Origin: Biscogniauxia marginata
Lineage: Eukaryota > Ascomycota > Sordariomycetes > Xylariales > Xylariaceae
Length of the DNA: 64,000 nt
Direction: 5' to 3'
Assembly: GCA_022695795.1 (NCBI GenBank)
Contig: MU404141.1
Coordinates: 115,474-179,473, forward strand
This document shows, piece by piece, positions 35,814 to 46,881 of the stretch. The notes beneath the pieces are model-generated. The model worked only from the letters and a program-made list of their open reading frames with translations, ran no database searches and had not been told where the DNA came from. The position numbers were made by a program, and so were the translations under genes. Numbering within the stretch: position 1 is the first letter of the stretch; every line of letters begins with the position of its first letter.

Positions 35814-36458
35814 CTACATTACCCCCCCCCCCCCCCCCTCCCGCGCCTCCCCCATCTTCCCAACCCACTCCAGCACCGTGCTATTATCGATATACTCCCT
35901 CTTCTCCACGATCTTTCCCCCAGAAAGCCTAAACGCCATGGCAATATCCGGGGTATAGCTCACCTCCTCCCCCTCATTCCCTCCCTCCCCATCCCCATCC
36001 CCTTTATCTCCCACGCCCTTACCACCCTCCCCCTTTTCCCCCTCCTTCCTCCGGAACCCAAACGCCCTCAGCTGCCCATAAAGCATGACGCGGTCCCCGT
36101 CGGCCGCGAGGCCGTCGACGCGGAACCGGAAGCGCGCGAACGAGCCGAGCACGGACCGCAGCTGCGGCAGGCGCGCGGACAGGGGCTGGGACCCCGCGAA
36201 GGGCGGCGGCCGGGGGCTGCTGCCGAGGACCCAGTACGGCGCCGCCGGGGACGCGAAGTGCGCCGCCAGCGCGTCCCAGTCGCGCGCGTCGAGGGCCGCC
36301 ATGTAGGACTCGATCACGGCGCGGTTGCGCTGCGTCTCGGTTGCTTTTGCTTTTGCTTTCGCGGCTGCGGCCGCGGCGTCGTCGGCCGCCGGCGCGGGGG
36401 CGGGGAGGGCCGGGGTGAGGGTGGGTTCCGGAGGAGGTGGGGTGGATGATGATGGCAT
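35814..36458 (-). CDS. SnoaL/NTF2-like fold protein
   Basis: This 214-aa single-exon protein has a low-complexity Pro/Ala N-terminus (about 45 residues). After it comes a cone-shaped NTF2/SnoaL-type domain: the helix NRAVIESYMAALDARDWDAL, then FASPAAPYWVLG, and the strands RVMLYGQLRAF and SYTPDIAMAFRLSGGKIVEK with REYIDNSTVLEWV. Family members include polyketide cyclases, limonene-epoxide-hydrolase-like enzymes and non-catalytic binders, so no reaction can be assigned. A Lys/Gly/Glu-rich insert sits between two strands. The coding sequence is extremely GC-rich in its first half. The C-terminus is encoded by a run of 17 G that gives GGGGG just before the stop, so the exact end may be wrong by a frame if the run was miscounted. 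Confidence 0.75.
   Translation of the reverse strand: MPSSSTPPPPEPTLTPALPAPAPAADDAAAAAAKAKAKATETQRNRAVIESYMAALDARDWDALAAHFASPAAPYWVLGSSPRPPPFAGSQPLSARLPQLRSVLGSFARFRFRVDGLAADGDRVMLYGQLRAFGFRRKEGEKGEGGKGVGDKGDGDGEGGNEGEEVSYTPDIAMAFRLSGGKIVEKREYIDNSTVLEWVGKMGEAREGGGGGVM
35822..35838. repeat. Poly-C/G run of 17 at a gene's 3' end
   Basis: Seventeen C on the plus strand encode the Gly run at the C-terminus of the SnoaL-like protein; the stop codon lies 8 bases beyond. Confidence 0.85.
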
Positions 36459-37674
36459 TGCCGGGTAGGTAGGATGGTTAGGGTGGTTGGTTGATTATTA
36501 TAAGGGATACTCGAGTAAATCCTTCTTTCTCTTTTATTTTATTTCATCTCAGTGTTTCATGAACCTCGGCTTTGCTAGATTTCAAAGCAAAAAAAAAAGT
36601 TTCATACGTAAAGTTTATTTTCACACGAGTGGTGAGTAAGATTCAGAAGTTCAAGATGTATGCAAGATTGGCGTGGTGGCAGAGGAGGGCAGGTAAGGCG
36701 AGGAGGTACTAGATAGAGTAGAGACGTAGGTAGCGTCTTTATAGTCAGTCCCTCGGGTCCCAGGGGGGATAACGTAAGCCCCCAAGCTCAAAAAGCCCAT
36801 GTATAATAATTACCTCGCATGCAGGCGTTTGACTCCCTGGATTAGTAGAAAACCAGGAACGTCTTCCTGCAGGAGGGTGACGCTGAGGGTGTCGGTAAGT
36901 CAGGTATAGGGTATATAAGCGTGACCAATTATTGGCATGCATCATAATCCCCATGTTACAGCGCTAAACAAGTACGAACAACGAATAAGATCCAATGTCT
37001 CCTCACTGTAGCCATGTATAAAATACACGATACGGCTACATAAGGTACCCAGTGTAAGCTGAGTAAGCTAACATAGTATATACAGCTCCATGATTGAGCT
37101 GAAATAAGACCCAGGCTTGGCTCTTTGACAACTTAGAGGGCGATCTCCTGGAGAGACAAACGCTAGTCCATATATTTATTCGCAGCTTCAAGTCATGATA
37201 ATAAACTTGCGATAAACTACGCCCTCTTGTATTAAGAAAAACACCCCAGAGCATAAGCCAGGCTAGAACCCACGGCGCCAGCGATGGCAGTATGCATGCC
37301 TTCTGCTACTCGTGTCGCCATGCAATTCTAGACAATACATACATACCCGCACTCGACAGCCTAAGTTAAGCGGTTAGTTACCTAGTTGATGTTAGATCAC
37401 AAGGACTCCCTACATACACTCCGAGGAATCGCCGGTTCAGCCTGCAACTCTAGCATTATGACTACCTACCTAGTTAGCATGGTATACGCAAGCCCGTCTC
37501 GGTTTAACATTTGAAAGGGGCTCTCACCCCTATGCTGTGTCACCACGCCTTTTCATTCGCAAAGAGTGGTATTTCGTTTTTGTCTATAACTATTCCCGCT
37601 GCCATCCGACTGCCGTCACGAGACAAGCATCCCATCTTATGGCAATTCTATCGATCTAGTGATAAATGACCCTT
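36459..37674. other. Gene-free spacer
   Basis: About 1.2 kb between two minus-strand genes. An A9 run near 36590 and partial TACCTACCTAG motif near 37463-37474 are all I see. Confidence 0.5.
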
Positions 37675-39507
37675 CTATTCATTTCGGGCCCTTTTAGACC
37701 CAGCGCCGTCTTCACCGAAAGATTCGCCATCATCGCCACGGCCACGACCCGTTCGTTGGGGCCTCTCCGGATTGGGTCCAACAACTAACCCCTTCACGCC
37801 TTTCAGACCCATCTTGCCGACCGTGCCCTTTGGCAGCGTCGGCACCGTGGGGACGCCTAAGCCCTCCAGCGCGAAAATGTTGGCCTCCTTGACAAGTCGC
37901 TCCGCGCTCCAGCCCATCGGCTTTATGTAGTTCTTGTAGTAGCCGAGCCAGGCCTGGTAGGTCCTCGCGAGGGAGTCCGGTTCGGCGGAGGACGCGATGC
38001 GCAGGACGTCGGCTTGGGAGCTGAGGTCCGCAGCTGACTCTTCGAATGTGATATCCTTGAGCATCTGTCGCGGGAAATAGGTCTCGTGCTTGGTGAGGAT
38101 GAGTGTACCCCGGCCCTCGGCGCCGGCCCTCGCCGTGCGCCCGAGCCGGTGCACGTACGACTCCTTGTCGGAGGGCAGTCCCACCTGGAAGACGTTTGTG
38201 ACCGAGGGAAAGTCCATGCCTCGAGCGATGACGTCGGTTGCGATGAGTATGCCGCTAGCGGCCTTGCGGAACTCATCGGTGGTCTTGGTGCGTCTTGACT
38301 GCGTCATGCGCGAGTGTAGGGAGAGGATCTGCGGCATGTTTCCGGAGTTCTGGAGGACGGTGGTGTAGAAATTTACCAGCCCCGCCGTGGGCGCGAACAC
38401 GATGGCCTTGAACGTTTTCTCACCGATATGCGCGCGCTCCTGGCGTAGGGAGCCGACCAGCGCAGCCGCCACGTCGGAAAATGTGGGCACTACAACAAGG
38501 TGCTGTGGGACACGCTCGTGTGTGTTTAGCTCGCCCTCCGAAATAGTAGAGATGGACTTGTAGCCATCGGATAGGGCGAGATGGGCGACTTGGCGGACAC
38601 GGCTGGGGACGGTAGCTGAGAACAACATGCCCTGTCTCTTAGTAGCGTTCTTGTCGGGCAGGCACGCAATGATTTTCTTTATAGAGTCGAGGAAGCCCAT
38701 GTCTAAGAGCCTATCTGCCTCATCGAAAACGAGCGAGTTCAGGTTATGAAGCTTCGCAACAACCGGGCCGGCTGAACCAAGATGATCGTAAAGTCGGCCT
38801 GGAGTGCCGATCAGGATATCGCATCCCTTTAGTATGCGCGCCTCTTCCGTGTCTTTGTTTGTCCCGCCGATGGCAATGCAGACTTTGTACTGCGGAACAC
38901 GTTGCAGCAGCGCCTTTGCTTCCTCGGCAATCTGCATGGCCAACTCTCTCGTGGGCGAAATAACAAGAAGGGAAACCTGGGAACCTGGCTTGGCCCTGCG
39001 GTTCATGAGATCCTGGATAGCAGGCAGCAGAAAAGCGATGGTCTTCCCGGTGCCCGTCTTGGCTTGGGCTAGGACATCTGCGCGCTGAATGAGGAGCGGG
39101 AGAGTGGCTGCTTGAACAGGCGTCATGTGGTTGAACTTTAGGTCCTCTGTGATGGTTTGAAGCAAGATGGGATTAATGACGTTGTCTCTACCCAGGTCTG
39201 CAAATCTTGGCGTGTCGGCAGGCACGTCGATCTTTAAGGAGTGCTTGGGGGCACTCATGCTCGCAACATCCATGGTCTGAATTAATATGTCCTCTCCAAC
39301 GGGCGACGAGGTCTGAGAAGTAGTCGCATATGGGGCTACTCGTCCTCTCGGAGCTCTCTTCTTGCCTCTCCATCTGGATGCGTGGGTGGCCTGGGGACGG
39401 GGTGCTGCTTGGTTATCCATTGTGAAGTACGACCGGGTTACGTACGGTCTGGTACGAGACAATGTCCTCACGAGAAGTGAGAGAGTAGGAGGTCGACTGG
39501 TGAGCAT
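37675..39507 (-). CDS. DEAD-box RNA helicase, Mss116-like, probably mitochondrial
   Basis: This is a single-exon ATP-dependent RNA helicase of 610 aa. The ATG at 39507 is used (MLTSRPPTLSLLVRTLSRTR); the frame is open one codon further but only with GTG. The first 30 residues are rich in Arg, Ser and Thr without acids, a good mitochondrial presequence. Motifs in order are Q-motif MTPVQAATLP, I AQAKTGTGKT, Ia PTRELAMQ, Ib TPGRL, II DEAD (LVFDEADRLLDMGF), III SAT, V ATDVIARGMDFPSV and VI HRLGRTARAG. A C-terminal extension ends in an Arg/Gly-rich basic tail. The layout fits Mss116, which helps group I/II intron splicing and mitochondrial translation; a related nucleolar helicase is less likely because of the presequence. 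Confidence 0.9.
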   Translation of the reverse strand: MLTSRPPTLSLLVRTLSRTRPYVTRSYFTMDNQAAPRPQATHASRWRGKKRAPRGRVAPYATTSQTSSPVGEDILIQTMDVASMSAPKHSLKIDVPADTPRFADLGRDNVINPILLQTITEDLKFNHMTPVQAATLPLLIQRADVLAQAKTGTGKTIAFLLPAIQDLMNRRAKPGSQVSLLVISPTRELAMQIAEEAKALLQRVPQYKVCIAIGGTNKDTEEARILKGCDILIGTPGRLYDHLGSAGPVVAKLHNLNSLVFDEADRLLDMGFLDSIKKIIACLPDKNATKRQGMLFSATVPSRVRQVAHLALSDGYKSISTISEGELNTHERVPQHLVVVPTFSDVAAALVGSLRQERAHIGEKTFKAIVFAPTAGLVNFYTTVLQNSGNMPQILSLHSRMTQSRRTKTTDEFRKAASGILIATDVIARGMDFPSVTNVFQVGLPSDKESYVHRLGRTARAGAEGRGTLILTKHETYFPRQMLKDITFEESAADLSSQADVLRIASSAEPDSLARTYQAWLGYYKNYIKPMGWSAERLVKEANIFALEGLGVPTVPTLPKGTVGKMGLKGVKGLVVGPNPERPQRTGRGRGDDGESFGEDGAGSKRARNE

Positions 39508-41753
39508 CACACTTGCAAGCCTTCTGATGAAATTTATAGGTAGAAGTGAAAGGTGGTACAGAATCTAGTAGATTATTCTTCCCTTTTTTCTTTTTTTTTT
39601 TTCCCCTTGGGAAGGTGAGAGAGAGAAAAAAAAAGTTGAAGAAGGAGAAGGTTTCAGATGGGATCTAACCTGACAGAAATCATCAACATAGATGTTGTTC
39701 TTAGGCGGGCATCTGCTCAACCAACGTATCTGGAGAAACAATGGATACCGGAAAAAAAAAAAGAATAAGACCTCGATATAATAATATAATAATATTCAAT
39801 GTTGGCGGGGGCATGGTTCGTGCACACATGCAGGAGTAAATTCTGCGCCTTTCCTCCGCCTTAAAAATTTAAACTTTCCAACTTCAATTGATGCAATTCG
39901 GTTTCTTGCTCCATTGTTGCTTACACAATGGACCCTCTAAATCCATACTGCCTACATATCCATACTCGACCTCTCAAAATTCAAGGCACGTAGGTAGGGA
40001 GGTACCTAACTACAGGAACTGACTAGGTTCGTCGAAATGCCTCCGACAAAGTCCGATTAATCAGGTAAAGACGCACCTTACGATGTCCAACTTGGTGGTG
40101 CTTCCGGTTTCTTGTCTATTCTTCAGAAGTCCCCTCTCATCTTCTCCCCATCTCCACCAGGTTCGAGGTTTGAGATTCGAGATTACCGGTCGTTCATTGA
40201 AGGATTTATACTAAGCGAAACATTGTGTCTCATTTGTCTCATGTGTCTCATGTCTCTCCTTATCTATGTACGTGTGCTACATTTAAAAAGACGAGTACCG
40301 GATTTTAAATTGGGCTTTTTCGACCATGTCCTCCGTGTCATCTGGCTCTCATTCCATCCGAAGATCAATACGCTCCCGCTCTCGGGTGGGAGTAATGCCC
40401 CGGGATTCTCTGATGCACTGTACTGGAGTCCCTCGAACGGATCCTTTTAGTAGTGCAATCTTAGTACTCCCGGCGCAAACATCGACGCACGTATATTTTC
40501 GCTAGACACCCGGGGTTCGTCGTTCGGGCGAGACAGTTACATCTTCGTAGAATTATTAAAGCACCTCTCAATAAGCGAATACATACTAGTCACAAAATAG
40601 GAACCAGGGAGACGAGATGAAAGGGGAATATGACTTTAGCGGCCACGAGATTTGCTCAGACAACTATCTAATCCACCAGTTCTATAGCTCCTATGAGAAC
40701 TTAACCGGTGTGAGAATTACATAGTTCATCCCGGTTCCCCCCTCAAAAAAAAAGTTTGTTTTTTGTTTTTTTCTTCTGATTTTTATATAATATTGTTGGA
40801 CTTGTCGAGTACAACTCAACTGGATAGCATTGCAGGGTGTGCTAGCTCAACCCTCAGAGTCCAACGTTGGATTGCTGTGTAAGCATGAGGTGTGTTCCTT
40901 GTGATATGGTCGTCCAGGCCGCGAACGAATGCTTCGGGCATCGCTGTCCGATCAATTGCCATGTGGGAACACACAGTCAGCTAGGTTACCGTCAATCTAC
41001 CACTGGCGCAGTCGTTGCTGATTCACTGAAAACGAGTCACCGGCCTGCCGACCAGAGCAACAGTGATCGATGTCTAGTTGTTATATCGTAAACATCTTCG
41101 CAGCTCACGTCAATGATGCTGCTACAATGCATGCCAGAAAGCTCCTGCGGTCGAATCGATGCAGTGCTATGGCATTGCCAAAAGATCAAGGGCGTAGGGA
41201 TTAGCACCCGTGCCGAGAGTCCCTGCCGAAGTATTTCGTTGTGAAGCTGCAGAAGATGTTTGCGGTGTAGTGCTAGTCCAAGTTATCACTCCCTTCGGAC
41301 CTATAGAATCCTTGAAGGCAACGAGGACCAACGAAATCGAGAGGAATAAAAGTGTCGAGGATTAGCAGCATATACGAACCACTAGTGTCGTTTTCCGAAC
41401 CATCTCTTCTCTCCTTTCCGTAACTGGTGTATGGCGTCTTCCAAAAACCCCTGATGATGCCAGCCACCCCTTCTAGGTGGATCAAACGCCTAACACCGCT
41501 TTTTTTTTCACCGTTCCGATTTCGTCCAAACATGAAGTGGCTTGGCCTCATGACTTCAAATGCTGCGAGAATCTTTAGGAAATCGAGGAACGGCTGGAAA
41601 CCAAAGAACTAACGCGAAAGTCGTAATGGGTATGATACAAATCACAAAACGAATCCAGACGGGAATATGTACAATATAGAAAGAGAAAAAAAAAGACCCA
41701 CGAAGTTCACACTGCGTGTAGCTCATCGGGGTGTGGCCGAGGTCAGCAGATAA
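39508..41753. other. Gene-free spacer, helicase 5' region
   Basis: About 2.2 kb between Mss116-like and Dhh1 genes, both minus strand. It has T- and A-runs at 39588-39602 and 39750-39763 and a motif copy TAGGTAGGGAGGTACCTAAC at 39991-40010. Short ORFs show no family features. Confidence 0.5.
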
Positions 41754-43424
41754 TTAGACTTGCTGAACCGGTTGGCTCTGTCCACGACCGCCTCCACGAC
41801 CGTTGTAATTGTTGTAACCACCACGGCCGCGACCACGGGCACCGCCGCGATGGCCCCCACGGTTGCCTTGGTACTGTCGAGGCTGAGAATCGTTAAAGTG
41901 ACCGCCGCGACCACCCGAGTTGCGGCTGTCATTGTTCTGTCCTCTTCCATGAGATGGGGCTGAGCTCAACTGTTGCAGCTGCTGTCGCTGCTGCGAGGAT
42001 AGCTCGTGCTGCTGAGCGCTGGAACCGGAGTTTGGAGGTTTCGTCGCGTAGGTGTTGTTTGGACGAGGGATGTTCTCGGGATTATCATATACGTAGAGGC
42101 TCTTGTCAATGGTCGCGGGGATTGGCTGGATTTCGGTGCCGAGATCCTTTTCAATGTTGTAGAGATTGAATCGATCATCCCAGTTGATCAGATTAATAGC
42201 CAACCCAAGATGGCCATACCGACCAGAACGACCGATACGGTGCAGATATGTCTCGGCGTTCTTTGGGAAGTCGAAGTTGATGACAACATTTACAGCCTGA
42301 ATATCAATACCACGGGTGAGCAGATCAGAGCACACCAGGTTACGACAAACGCCGTTTCGGAAGTCGTGGAACACTCGGTTTCGAGCATGCTGGGCCATCT
42401 TCGCATGACTGTAAAAACACGAGTAGCCTAATTCTGTGATCTTCTTGGCTAGTAACTCAACGCGGTTAGTAGAATTGCAGAAGATGATTGATTGGTTGAT
42501 CTGCAGCTTGGAGAAGAGCGTGTTCAAGCAGTGAACCTTTTGCTTCTCTTCCACGAAGGCGTAGTACTGGGTAATACCGCGGAGTGTGAGCTCGTCCATC
42601 AAGTTGATCTCGTATGGCTTGTTCATGTTCTTATCCGAGAAGTCCTTGACTGAGAGTGGGAATGTAGCGGAAAAGAGCATGACCTGTCGGTCCTTGGGAT
42701 GAAACTGCAGTAATTGCTCAATGACGGGGGTAAACTCAATGGACAGAAGCTTATCGGCCTCGTCCATGATGAACATGGGACACTCGCTCAAATCGGCAAC
42801 CGACTTGCCGGCGAGATCGAGAATACGCCCAGGGGTGCCCACCACTATGTGGACAGGATCCTGTAGACGGATGATATCATCTCTCAGGCCGGTACCTCCG
42901 GTCGTAACCATAACGTTGACTCCGAGATGTTTGCCGAGGGTCTTGCAAACCTGGGACGTCTGCATAGCGAGCTCTCTGGTGGGGACGAGTATGAGGCATT
43001 GGATCTTGTTGACTTTCGGGTTGATACGTTCTAGAGTTGGTACGACAAAGGCTGCCGTCTTGCCGGTGCCATTCTTAGCTCGCGCGAGTATATCCCGCCC
43101 CGTCAAGGCTACCGGGATGGATTCTTCCTGGATAGGTGAAGGTTTCTCATAACCAGCTTCGAAAATGCCCATCAAAAGGTCTCGCTTGAGCGAGAAGTCC
43201 TCCCATTCCAGACCTTTGGTGTTGGTAACATCCTAGAAGAAGCCATGTTAGCCACGCCCATACTCAAGAAGTCCCAGAGCGGAGTTGCCCCTCAGTCAAG
43301 CACGGACCTCTGTTTGTTGCCTACTGTCCCGGGTAGGAACACTCAGGCTCTTCTTCCAATCATCATTTTCAGGAGTGTCATTCAATGTTGAGGCGCGCAG
43401 CGTCGTCGCTAGGGAGTCTGCCAT
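41754..43424 (-). CDS. DHH1: DEAD-box helicase Dhh1 (DDX6/Rck type)
   Basis: Dhh1 represses translation and promotes mRNA decapping in P-bodies. Exons 43424-43308 and 43232-41754, with a 75-nt intron (donor GTCCGT), give 531 aa. The first exon encodes [20 protein letters not shown] and joins at [18 protein letters not shown], the family's conserved entry. Motifs: [110 protein letters not shown] and [19 protein letters not shown]. After the helicase core comes a Gln-rich stretch, then RGG repeats (GNRRGG/GRGRGG-like) expected to bind RNA and favour condensates. The region upstream of the start is unusually long (about 1.8 kb). Confidence 0.97.
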
Positions 43425-45203
43425 TGCTGGGTTGACTTTTTGCTGTCTCGAGGTGGAAGGGTGTTGGGTGTTTGTCTCACTGCCTCTAGGTAGTGGGTTT
43501 GTAGGTGGTAGACAATGACTTGATGCGAGAGAGTATCAAGCCGACGATATCAAGGTGGTGAAGAGTTTCGAGAACGCACGCAGGGGGACAATGAAGAATC
43601 GCGGAATGGTCAAAAGACCATCTGGTTGTCTTTAATGATTTGGATGCTTGGCGTGATTGGTATGTGATGTAGTCGTAGCTTGGGGTGTGTAGAAATTGGT
43701 TTGTGTCGTCAGGATGTGATGGGATCAAAGTGATCAGGTTGACGGGTTGCGGGTGTAGATAGGAGACTCAACAAAGCGTAACTAGATAAGAAAGATTAGT
43801 CTCGGAGGTTTTTCTAGACTCAATGCCTTGCACTTGGATGTATGTGCGAGTTTCGAAAAAGTCGAAACAGGCTCAATAGCGAAACTCGGCGAATAGCAGG
43901 ATGGTTGAACCGACAGGGAGAATGTTTGCTAAGAGCGTACAGTTGAGAAATAAACAGAGGGCAACAAGCAACTAATGAATAGCTTCAATGTGATGTACCT
44001 TTGTAACTAGAAGTGATTGCCTAGCGGAATGGTATTGCGGATGGCCAAGTCAATAGACCATTGAGGCAGGCTGTGCTAGATGGTATTCCGGACCGACCTC
44101 GGCTTTCGTAGATACGTATGCAGGCGAGTACAGGGAGAACTACTTCCCAGCAGAATGGATGGATCGGGAGCCGAGGGAAATAGTCGAAGTAAGGTCCAAG
44201 GGGGATGCGGGTGTGTCTAACGACAAGGTTGAAGTTGTGGAAGGTTTCGTGGATTACCAGACGCTTAAAACCAAGGGAAGCTCTTGATGTTCTTCAGGCA
44301 GGATTCGTATGCGTGCGGGGAAAGGTAGAGGTGAACCTCGAGAGAAGGTGTCAAGGTGGGAAGAAAGAGGAGATTGTGATGAAGGAGGTAAGTGGTAATG
44401 GCGAGAGTTGTAGTGGGAATGTGGTGTGGTTGTGGTTGTGGATGTGGTGGATTGATATGGTGGATGTAGTTGTGCAGTGGAAAGAGTGTGTGCCTTTGGA
44501 ACAGGGATTCGGTCTATTGACGGTACGTACCTTAGGTATAATAGGCAGGTATTTCTTAGTACCTGTTCCGTAACTACATGGAAAATCTCAATTGGAGATC
44601 AGTTAGGTCTGTGGTCGAATCAGCGCCGGCCACTACCTAAAAGGTACATAGAGGGCAACTAACCAGACTAAGGGTTGAAAAAAATAAAAAGAGGGAAAAA
44701 AGGGAATTGAGGGCATCTCTTGCCGTGTACAAGCGGGCACAAACACCGAATTGGAACCTACATAGTGTACCTAACTATTAGGTACTACTAGGTGCTTAAA
44801 GGTACCTTCAAGTTATGCAATGGTCGGGGCTGTAGACCTCGGGCCGTATGTTGGCCCGGGTGTTATTTGGTTCCGGGGTGAGGCTGAACCATTGGAGCTA
44901 ATCTAATTGCGGTAAGCGTTCCTCTGCTAGCCTACTTGGAATCGACCGTTGTCCCCTGCCGTTGATCACCTGCAGCGCACCTGAGCAGCTAAAGAACTTT
45001 ATCAGCGGACGCCTATCGCTTAGCGATCGGACGCTGCGGCATCTGCGCGGGTTCGACCTAGTATTTGGATTCATCAACGCCATAAAGCAGAGATCGATCA
45101 CTTCTGTCCTCTTATTGTTACCCCAACCCAACAGTCTGGATCGATCGTCATGAGGCCCCTCCGCGACGGGGAGCTTTGTGAGTAGCCGTAAATTGGTATT
45201 ACT
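43425..45203. other. Long divergent upstream region with GT-rich stretch
   Basis: About 1.8 kb between Dhh1 and the J-protein gene. It includes a plus-strand TG-rich stretch at about 44413-44480 and several TAGGTAC/GTACCTA motif copies at 44522-44810. Short ORFs have no features; a long Dhh1 5' UTR is plausible. Confidence 0.5.
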
Positions 45204-46130
45204 ATGCCCGTCTTGAAGAAATCAACCATCCTCCTCTGCTCCTGTTCCACTGCCAGTCTTCTTCCGCCGGCACATTCATGCATAACGTCATCATGTAAGC
45301 CATGCACACGACGACCTCGCAGTCGGGAACCCCTCGCCTTTTCAACACAACCCCGTAGGAACACGCCAAGTTCTCTTCGACACCTATTGCTCAGTCGGAG
45401 CTATGCTACCGTCTCCGATGATCGCCCGAGCAGGCCGTCCGACCCGGCTCACCATGGCTGGCCTTCGTCGCGGAACCCGACGCCGTACGAGGTCTTCGGC
45501 CAGGAAAGACATGCGCCCTACAGCAAGGCCAAGTTCTACGAGCTCGTGAAGATATACCACCCGGACCGACATCGACTCAATAGCGGCCCGCTGTTGTCGC
45601 ATTCTGCACGGCTTGAACGGTACCGATTGGTCGTTGCCGCGAACGAAATCCTGAGCGACCCCGTGAAGAGGCGGGCATACGACCTCTACAAGGCGGGTTG
45701 GGGTGATCGGCGGAGTATGGAGAGCTCTTATCGCGCGGCTGACAAGGCCTGGCGTGAAGCACCAGGAAACGCCAGCATGAATGCTACCTGGGAAGACTGG
45801 GAGCGTTGGTACGACGAGAGGAACGGCGAGAACAAGAAGCAACAGCCGGTTTACATGTCTAACGAACTGTTCGTTGGCGTGTTATGCGCCTTCGTGGTCA
45901 TCGGCAGCATGGGCCAGGCGAGACGGGCAAGCAACAACTCGATGAACCTCGTGGAGATGAGCGATCAGAAACACGAAGCCATCAGCCAGAAGATGAGACA
46001 ACGGCATCATGAGCAGGCCCCCCTCAACAGACACGAGAGGGTTGAAAACTTCCTGCGTCAAAGAGACGGATGGCAGCTTGCCTCGTCAATGAGTAGCCAA
46101 TCGGCATCATCAGTCTCAGAAGGCAAATAA
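45204..46130 (+). CDS. J-domain protein, mitochondrial type with one membrane span
   Basis: This single-exon protein of 308 aa has an N-terminus rich in Arg, Ser, Pro and Thr that reads as a mitochondrial presequence (LLLSRSYATVSDD near residue 61-73 is a likely cleavage zone). The J domain starts about residue 93 (PTPYEVFGQERHAPYSKAK). It has the Hsp70-activating HPD at 119-121 (KIYHPDRHRL) and ends ILSDPVKRRAYDLYKAGWGD. A Trp-rich segment (ATWEDWERWYDE) is followed by a hydrophobic span ELFVGVLCAFVVIGSMGQA and a charged tail. The Gly/Phe and zinc-finger parts of DnaJ are absent, so it is a class III J protein. Its likely place is the inner membrane, acting with matrix Hsp70; no close yeast name can be given. 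Confidence 0.85.
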   Translation: MPVLKKSTILLCSCSTASLLPPAHSCITSSCKPCTRRPRSREPLAFSTQPRRNTPSSLRHLLLSRSYATVSDDRPSRPSDPAHHGWPSSRNPTPYEVFGQERHAPYSKAKFYELVKIYHPDRHRLNSGPLLSHSARLERYRLVVAANEILSDPVKRRAYDLYKAGWGDRRSMESSYRAADKAWREAPGNASMNATWEDWERWYDERNGENKKQQPVYMSNELFVGVLCAFVVIGSMGQARRASNNSMNLVEMSDQKHEAISQKMRQRHHEQAPLNRHERVENFLRQRDGWQLASSMSSQSASSVSEGK

Positions 46131-46881
46131 AGTAAACAACATGTCTTATTGCAGCGCAGATTTCCATTACCTTGTGATTTTTGGGACATCAAAACCGGCC
46201 ACCTCGTGCCGTCGCATCTCACTCTGCCCTATCTATAGATTTCGCGAGAATCTCTCGTATCAGCTGGGGTACGGCCACTAACACTCGCCATCAACCATCT
46301 CCAATTCTTCCCCCCCTTCGGCACTTCTCGGACCAGCAGCCGTTGCACGCTGGACGAGGCAAATAACTAACTGGTAGTACCAACAATGTTTGCGACTGCG
46401 CACCAGTATCCGCTGACTTGACAAGTGCAAATGCATTGTGTGATGGTTACGGCGCATCTGTATCCAGAGCTAAGCTAAGTCATGCGGCTTATACATCTAG
46501 GAAGGATGGAGTCTAGACTGGCCCATCGGTGGTGAGGTTCCCCCCCCAAAGTATACGAGGTTTATATTCAAGCCCACACCCCCAAACCTTTTTTTTTCAA
46601 TCAACTTGCGACAAATTCCGCGCGTCCAATGAAGAATGAGAGAAAAAAAAAGAGAGGATTGCTCAAACCATATCGTGTACGAGTTAACTCACCAAAACCA
46701 TGAGAGCACGCAGCCAACCACACGTGATTTGTACTTCAACCTAACCTAAGGTACCTTACCTAAATAGCCAATTATTCCCTGGAACTTCTGCACTCCCGCC
46801 CTGCAGCCTCTCCCTCTCTAACCTCGGATACATCCCCTCAGATTGGGCGCTCCCGTCGTCATCTTCCCTTCATATTCGACC
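46131..46881. other. Intergenic, promoter of the esterase gene
   Basis: About 750 bp. It holds a palindrome CTAAGGTACCTTA at 46746-46758, some 125 bp before the next ATG, plus short T- and A-runs. No gene is seen. Confidence 0.55.
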
